Below are positions 59,298 through 64,000 of a stretch of 64,000 bases of DNA, piece by piece (the stretch's first letter is position 1; every line of letters starts with the position of its first letter). The notes under the pieces were generated by a model. The model was not told the DNA's origin. It did not search any database and worked only from the letters and a program-made list of their open reading frames with translations. A program made the position numbers and the translations under genes. The DNA comes from Deltaproteobacteria bacterium (GTDB lineage: Bacteria > Myxococcota_A > Polyangia > Polyangiales > Polyangiaceae): the NCBI GenBank assembly GCA_016218915.1, contig JACRCQ010000025.1, positions 62,001 through 126,000 of the forward strand, given 5' to 3'.

Positions 59298-60704
59298 ATG
59301 TCGCCGCAGGAAACCCTCGAAGAAGTTGAAACGAACGATTGCGCTCCGACCAAGGTGCGGTTGCTGACGTACGTGCTCCACTACGATGACCTGGCGTCGG
59401 ATCGTTCGACCATCGTTCGGATCGACGGTGGCGGCACGTGGGTCTTGGGACGGACAGAAACGCTGGGCAGCAAAGCGCAGGCTCGTCGAGGGTCGTTCCT
59501 GGTACTGGACCGCTGGGTGTCTGCAGCCCACGCTCGCCTCGTGCCGAAGGGCGACCAGCTGGTGCTCGAGGATGGCCGCAGTCGCAACGGCACGTTCGTC
59601 AACGGCGTCCGCATCAAGGAGCATGCGCTGGCAGACCGGGATCTGATCGAGGTGGGTCACTCCCTGCTCTGCTATCGCGAAGTCGACTGGCACGCCGCGG
59701 ACTGCCTCGGACCGGCGCCGGAGCCGGTGGCCTTTGGTCCCACGCAGACCTACTGTCCGGAAGTGGCGCAGCTCGCTCGCGACCTCGGGCCGATCTCGCT
59801 TTCGCGTGAGCCCGTGTTCGTCTTCGGCGAGACCGGGACAGGCAAGGAAGTCGTGGCGCAGGTGGTGCATCAGCTCAGCGCGCGAGCTGGCGCGCTTCGC
59901 GCAATCGACTGCGGCGCGGTCCCCGAAACCCTCTTCGAGAGCACGTTCTTTGGTCACGAGCGCGGCGCCTTCACCGGTGCCAACCAGCCTCGGCAAGGAG
60001 AATTCACGCTCGCCCACGGCGGAACGTTGTTCCTCGATGAAGTCTCGAACATGCCATGCGCTGCGCAGGCCAAGCTTCTGCGCGTCCTGGAAGACGGCCA
60101 GATCACGCCTGTGGGAGCCTCCCGTGCGCAGCATGTGGACGTGAGGATCGTAGCAGCGACGAACCGTGATCTGTTCGCCGACCCCGGTGGCTTTCGACCC
60201 GATCTCTTTCGCCGGCTCGTGGGATTCGTCGCCCGACCGTGCCCGCTGCGGCTACGGCGTGAGGATCTTGGAGCCTTGAGCGCGCACATCTTGCGCGAAG
60301 CAGGCGTGCGCCGGGCATCCATCCAGGTGCGGGCAGCGCGTGCGCTCTTTTGCGGCTCGTTTCCCGGCAACATCCGCCAGCTGCGTACAGCGCTTCGGAG
60401 CGCAGCGACGCTCGCGAACGGTGAGCCGATCCGGCCCGATCAATTGCCTCCCCTGGACGCGATCACTTCGATGGATGGAGAGGGGCCACCGCCTCCAAGG
60501 CGCGCTCAGGAGCGAGAAGCTTCTGGCTCGCCTCCCGGACCAGAGACCCAGAGCCGGTCGCCGAATCGAGCCAGCATCGAACGCGTCTTGCGCGAGACCC
60601 GGGGGAACATGGTTCGAGCGGCACGCTTGCTCGGGACCAACCCGAAGCAGCTGTACCGATGGATCGACAAGCACGGGATTCGGCTCCAGGAGTTCCGGCT
60701 GTAG
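59298..60704 (+). CDS. FHA-domain sigma-54 transcriptional activator
   Basis: A 468-aa regulator. FHA domain (about 40-125; phosphothreonine-binding, with GSFLVLDRWVSAAHARLV and DGRSRNGTFVNG). A sigma-54 AAA+ domain follows, with Walker A GETGTGKE (177-184), the sigma-54 contact loop GAFTGA (223-228) and Walker B GGTLFLDE (241-248). A C-terminal Fis-type helix-turn-helix (about 430-465, NMVRAARLLGTNPKQLYRWI) completes it. FHA-regulated sigma-54 activators are a myxobacterial speciality: the phosphorylated partner is usually a neighbouring Ser/Thr kinase. One begins 6 bp downstream. Confidence 0.93.
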   Translation: MSPQETLEEVETNDCAPTKVRLLTYVLHYDDLASDRSTIVRIDGGGTWVLGRTETLGSKAQARRGSFLVLDRWVSAAHARLVPKGDQLVLEDGRSRNGTFVNGVRIKEHALADRDLIEVGHSLLCYREVDWHAADCLGPAPEPVAFGPTQTYCPEVAQLARDLGPISLSREPVFVFGETGTGKEVVAQVVHQLSARAGALRAIDCGAVPETLFESTFFGHERGAFTGANQPRQGEFTLAHGGTLFLDEVSNMPCAAQAKLLRVLEDGQITPVGASRAQHVDVRIVAATNRDLFADPGGFRPDLFRRLVGFVARPCPLRLRREDLGALSAHILREAGVRRASIQVRAARALFCGSFPGNIRQLRTALRSAATLANGEPIRPDQLPPLDAITSMDGEGPPPPRRAQEREASGSPPGPETQSRSPNRASIERVLRETRGNMVRAARLLGTNPKQLYRWIDKHGIRLQEFRL

Positions 60705-60710
60705 GTACGC

Positions 60711-63700
60711 ATGCTCGAGCCTGGATCTGGACCCACCGCCGCTCCGCCCGAGGCCCCATCCGGCTGCCTTCCGTCTGGCGTGATGCTCGATCACTTCAAG
60801 ATTCTGCGGATGCTCGGGCGCGGAGGGATGGGCGAAGTCTACCTTGCGCGCGACACCCGTCTTGGGCGCAAAGTCGCGCTCAAGCTCGTTCGCCCGGATG
60901 CGCTCGGCCTCCCCGATGCACAGGATCGATTTCTCTTCGAGGCGACGGCCACGGCCCAGTTCCAGCACCCGAACATCGTAACCGTCTATCATGTAGGCCG
61001 ATACCAGAGTCGCCCCTATCTGGCGCTGGAGCACATCGATGGCAGGACGGTTCGGGAGTGGATGGAGACTGACCGGCTGGCGTTCAAGGAAGCGCTTCGT
61101 GTTGGTCTAGCTGTGGCCGATGCAATGCAAGAGGCCCACCGAAGGAGGATCCTGCACCGTGATCTGAAGCCGGAGAACGTGCTGGTGGGTCGCGACGGGC
61201 GAATCTGCGTCGTCGACTTCGGTCTCGCTCGACCCATCGATCGCGCCGACGACGCCCAGGAGGCTGGCGCCGATGCGGCAGATGAGCGGGGACTGCTGGC
61301 ATCGTATGCGACCCGGGGAGATCGTACACGAGGGACTCCGCGCTACATGGCCCCGGAGCAGTGGCGCCGCGAATCGCTGGGTCCGGGCACGGACATCTGG
61401 GCGCTTGGGATGATGCTCCATGAGCTGGTCGCCGGGCGTCATCCCCTCGAGGACGTCGGCGCCGGCCGGCTGCCACAAATCGTCGCCGGGCCCGAGCCGT
61501 TGCCTCGTTTGGCGCAGGAAGCGCCAGCGGCTTTCATCGACCTCATCGCCGCCTGCGTGAGCAAAGACGCTGCACAGCGCCCTTGTGCCGCGGACGTCGC
61601 CCAGGTCCTTCGCAGCCTGCTCGGAGCTGAGCATCGCGCCCCGGACCTGGAGGAGTCCCCTTTTCGCGGTCTCCTGCCGTTCTCCACTCGAAATGCCGGC
61701 CTGTTCTTCGGAAGAGATGCGGAGATCGCCGCGGTCGTCGAACGGCTGCGCGACGTGCCCGTGCTCCCCATCGTGGGTGGATCCGGGACGGGAAAATCGT
61801 CGTTCGTCATGGCGGGGGTGATACCCAGGCTGCAGGAACGTGGACGCTGGATCGTGATCCGGATGCGTCCTGGCCGGACCCCGTTCGGCGAGCTTGCCAT
61901 GCGCGTGCTGGATGCGTCTTCTTCCGACGGCTCATCGTCACGGCGGGGTGGGCACGAAGCTGCGCGTGAGACCCTGCAAGGGGACGAGGATGCCGACACT
62001 GCCGACGAGACGGCGGAGGAATCGGGTCGGCAATGGGCGAGCTCATTGCTGGATGCGCCGGGGAGGTTGGGTCTGTGGCTCAACGAGATTGCCGAGCGCG
62101 GAGGCGCCCGGGTGCTGCTCTTCGTGGATCAGCTCGAGGAGCTGTACACCCATGTCGAGGACGCGGAGACGAGGCGAGCCTTCATGGAGGCGATCTGCAC
62201 GGCGGCAGACGATGCCACGCTGCCTGTGCGAGTGATATTCGCGCTTCGCGACGACTTTCTCAGCCGGGTCGCCGATTGCGCTGCGGCTCGGGCGGTGCTC
62301 GGGCACGCCACGGTGATGCGAACTCTCGGGGGCGAGGCCCTGCGTGAGACGCTGGTGCGTCCTCTGGAGGCCTTGGGGTATCGCTTCGACCCTGCCGGGC
62401 TGTCCGACGAGATGGCTCGCGCCGTGCAAGGCGACGCAGCGGCGTTGCCCCTTCTGCAATTCGCCGCCGAGATGCTCTGGGAGCGCCGGGATCGCAGCCT
62501 GAAAGTGATTTCGCGTGCGGCCTACACTCGAATCGGTGGCGTTGCGGGTGCGCTCGCCTTCCACGCAGACGGTGTGCTGGCATCGCTGACCCCCGAGCAG
62601 ATCCTGGTGGCCCGCAGCCTGCTGCTTCGCCTGGTGACCTCGGAGAGCACGCGGCGGATCAGCAGCAGGAGTCGCCTTCTGGAGGGGCTCGCCTCCGATG
62701 CGTCGCAGGTCCTCGAGCGACTCGTTGCTTCGCGGCTGCTGGTCGTTCGTAAGCCGCTTCACGGCGGCGACGCAGACGTCGAGCTTGCCCACGAGAGTCT
62801 GGTCCGCACATGGGACAGGCTGCGCCGCTGGACCGAGGAGAGCCGCGAGGAGATCGTCCTGCGCGGAGAGCTCGAGCTGGCAGCGGAGCTCTGGGACAAG
62901 CGCGGTCGCAGGGCGGAGGAAGCCTGGCAAGGCGACGCGGTTCGTGACGTCACGCGTCGGCTGGGCTCCACGCAGCTGTCGGAGCTGGTGCGAGCCTTCC
63001 TTGCGGCCGGCCACACGCGAAGCCTGCAGATCCGAAGGGCCAAGCTTGGAGCCATTTCGGGTGCGTTCATCGTGCTGGCCGCCACGGCTATCGCGCTCGG
63101 ACTGGCCTACACGCGGGCCTCGACCGAGCGCCGCAGAGCCGAGGAAAAGCGCGCAGAAGCACTGCTGGAGAGCGCCAAGACCGACCTCTTTCGCGAGGAC
63201 TTCGTCTCCGCGCGCGGCAAGCTCCGCGCCGCGCTCGAAGTGGCCGCCCCCCCCCAGGCCCATGCCTTGTGGTGGAATCTCGAGCGCAATCCCCTCCAGT
63301 GGCGCGCGCCGCTTCCCGGCTTCGCATCGGTCGTCGATGTGACGCCGGACGGCCATCTCGTCGCAGTCGGTGGCTGGGATGGCGCCGTGTCGCTGTATTC
63401 CAGCGCAGGTCTTCAGACTCGCTGCTTGCGCGACGCGGACGATCCGATCTACGCAGTTGCGATCTCTCCGGACGGGCAACGGGTGGCCGCAGGCACACGG
63501 GCCGGGCCCGTACACCTGTGGAATCTCGATCACCCCGACCACAAAGTGCTCGCCGGCCATTCCGACAAGACGCGAGCGCTGCGATTCAGCTCGGACGGCA
63601 AGCTCCTCGCCACCGGATCGCAGGACACCACCGTACGGCTTTGGGACATCGAAACCGGAGCTGCGCGTGGCACGCTTTCGGGCTCCGTGGGCGACGTCAA

Positions 63701-64000
63701 GGATCTAGCGTTCGGCCCTTCCAATGCCCTGCTTGCATCTGGAAGCCTCGACGGTAGCATCCGCGTCTGGCGCTTGCCTGAAGGAACGCTGCGCAACGAG
63801 TTCCACCACGATGGGCGCATCACGGCGATCGCGTTTGATGATGAGGGCAAGTCGATCGTGTCAGCTTGGCTCGGCGAGACGGTGCGCATCTTCGACGCCT
63901 CCGACGGAACCGCAAGGAAGGTCGAGCCCGTCGGCGTGAGCGTCAAGCGTTTCTTCCGCACCGAGGATGGGCACTTGTCCGCTGCGGGCGTCGACGCCTT
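60711..64000 (+). CDS. Ser/Thr kinase-STAND-WD40 protein (5' part)
   Basis: A very large protein whose frame stays open to the window end (1096 codons seen). Kinase domain (about 25-300): LGRGGMGEVYLA, VALKLV, HRDLKPEN at 149-156, VDFGLARP. A nucleotide-binding STAND NTPase region follows: Walker A GGSGTGKSS at about 356 and Walker B VLLFVDQLEELY near 475. Then a transmembrane-like segment (about 780-800, GAISGAFIVLAATAIALGLA) and WD40 repeats from about 870 (HLVAVGGWDGAVSLYSS, LLATGSQDTTVRLWDIETG, LLASGSLDGSIRVWRL). This order matches kinase-nSTAND1-WD40 sensors found in Myxococcota. The WD40 sensor is presumably outside or in a complex. Adjacent to the FHA-sigma-54 activator and probably its upstream kinase. 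Confidence 0.92.
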   Translation, partial: MLEPGSGPTAAPPEAPSGCLPSGVMLDHFKILRMLGRGGMGEVYLARDTRLGRKVALKLVRPDALGLPDAQDRFLFEATATAQFQHPNIVTVYHVGRYQSRPYLALEHIDGRTVREWMETDRLAFKEALRVGLAVADAMQEAHRRRILHRDLKPENVLVGRDGRICVVDFGLARPIDRADDAQEAGADAADERGLLASYATRGDRTRGTPRYMAPEQWRRESLGPGTDIWALGMMLHELVAGRHPLEDVGAGRLPQIVAGPEPLPRLAQEAPAAFIDLIAACVSKDAAQRPCAADVAQVLRSLLGAEHRAPDLEESPFRGLLPFSTRNAGLFFGRDAEIAAVVERLRDVPVLPIVGGSGTGKSSFVMAGVIPRLQERGRWIVIRMRPGRTPFGELAMRVLDASSSDGSSSRRGGHEAARETLQGDEDADTADETAEESGRQWASSLLDAPGRLGLWLNEIAERGGARVLLFVDQLEELYTHVEDAETRRAFMEAICTAADDATLPVRVIFALRDDFLSRVADCAAARAVLGHATVMRTLGGEALRETLVRPLEALGYRFDPAGLSDEMARAVQGDAAALPLLQFAAEMLWERRDRSLKVISRAAYTRIGGVAGALAFHADGVLASLTPEQILVARSLLLRLVTSESTRRISSRSRLLEGLASDASQVLERLVASRLLVVRKPLHGGDADVELAHESLVRTWDRLRRWTEESREEIVLRGELELAAELWDKRGRRAEEAWQGDAVRDVTRRLGSTQLSELVRAFLAAGHTRSLQIRRAKLGAISGAFIVLAATAIALGLAYTRASTERRRAEEKRAEALLESAKTDLFREDFVSARGKLRAALEVAAPPQAHALWWNLERNPLQWRAPLPGFASVVDVTPDGHLVAVGGWDGAVSLYSSAGLQTRCLRDADDPIYAVAISPDGQRVAAGTRAGPVHLWNLDHPDHKVLAGHSDKTRALRFSSDGKLLATGSQDTTVRLWDIETGAARGTLSGSVGDVKDLAFGPSNALLASGSLDGSIRVWRLPEGTLRNEFHHDGRITAIAFDDEGKSIVSAWLGETVRIFDASDGTARKVEPVGVSVKRFFRTEDGHLSAAGVDA

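Noticed and set aside
62043-63560. 505-codon minus-strand frame inside the kinase-STAND gene
   Set aside because: The plus-strand frame has kinase, Walker and WD40 motifs throughout; the minus frame has none.
1-64000. CRISPR arrays, tRNA or rRNA genes
   Set aside because: No regular direct-repeat/spacer pattern outside coding repeats and no cloverleaf-like sequence was noticed by reading; a covariance-model scan was not possible.

Overview
The window is high-GC bacterial DNA with myxobacterial character, most likely Myxococcota of the Polyangiales type. The evidence is the gene mix: about seventeen predicted lipoproteins, several with Gly/Ala linkers after the lipidated cysteine; a TonB/AgmX-PglI-type envelope protein; a membrane Ser/Thr kinase; an FHA plus sigma-54 activator next to a kinase-STAND-WD40 giant; and a GH9 cellulase. 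I saw no tRNA, rRNA, CRISPR array or intact insertion sequence. Both edge genes are cut.

Layout. 0-14 kb: tail of a phosphodiesterase, a Ca-binding-like repeat lipoprotein, an MJ1255-type glycosyltransferase, an endonuclease/exonuclease/phosphatase-fold lipoprotein, then an operon-like run (PEP-utilizing enzyme, RluA pseudouridine synthase, BNR-like lipoprotein, zinc-ribbon membrane protein), then envelope proteins including a DUF1287 protein and a Cys-rich lipoprotein. 14.3-15 kb is a graveyard: a type II antitoxin gene broken by an amber codon, its toxin reduced by an internal deletion, and a piece of a DDE integrase. 15-30 kb: an RCC1-like lipoprotein, a beta-propeller/phosphoesterase, an OmpA-like protein, a ferredoxin-type protein, an EamA transporter, a membrane kinase and small secreted proteins.

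30.6-43.5 kb is the most interesting part. A DUF790/Bax1-type nuclease gene and an XPB-type helicase gene sit about 10 kb apart on the minus strand. Each is preceded by a copy of the same 69-bp element containing perfect palindromes. Between them lies an oxygenase-rich cassette: a Rieske oxygenase, two paralogous 272-aa putative Fe(II) oxygenases, a 2OG-Fe(II) oxygenase, a DUF350 membrane protein, a glutathionylspermidine-synthase-like ATP-grasp ligase, two unrecognised proteins, a TrkA-N potassium channel and a membrane-anchored nuclease-fold protein. Plus-strand genes (33.4-38.3 kb) run head-on into minus-strand genes (43.1-38.3 kb). I propose that this is one envelope or DNA-stress system.

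43.9-59 kb: a GH9 glycoside hydrolase, a DUF3309 small membrane protein, an outer-membrane barrel with a lipoprotein partner, an alcohol dehydrogenase, several lipoproteins including a zinc metallopeptidase, and a terpene-cyclase-fold protein. 59.3-64 kb: an FHA-sigma-54 activator 6 bp upstream of a Ser/Thr kinase-STAND-WD40 protein that runs off the window.
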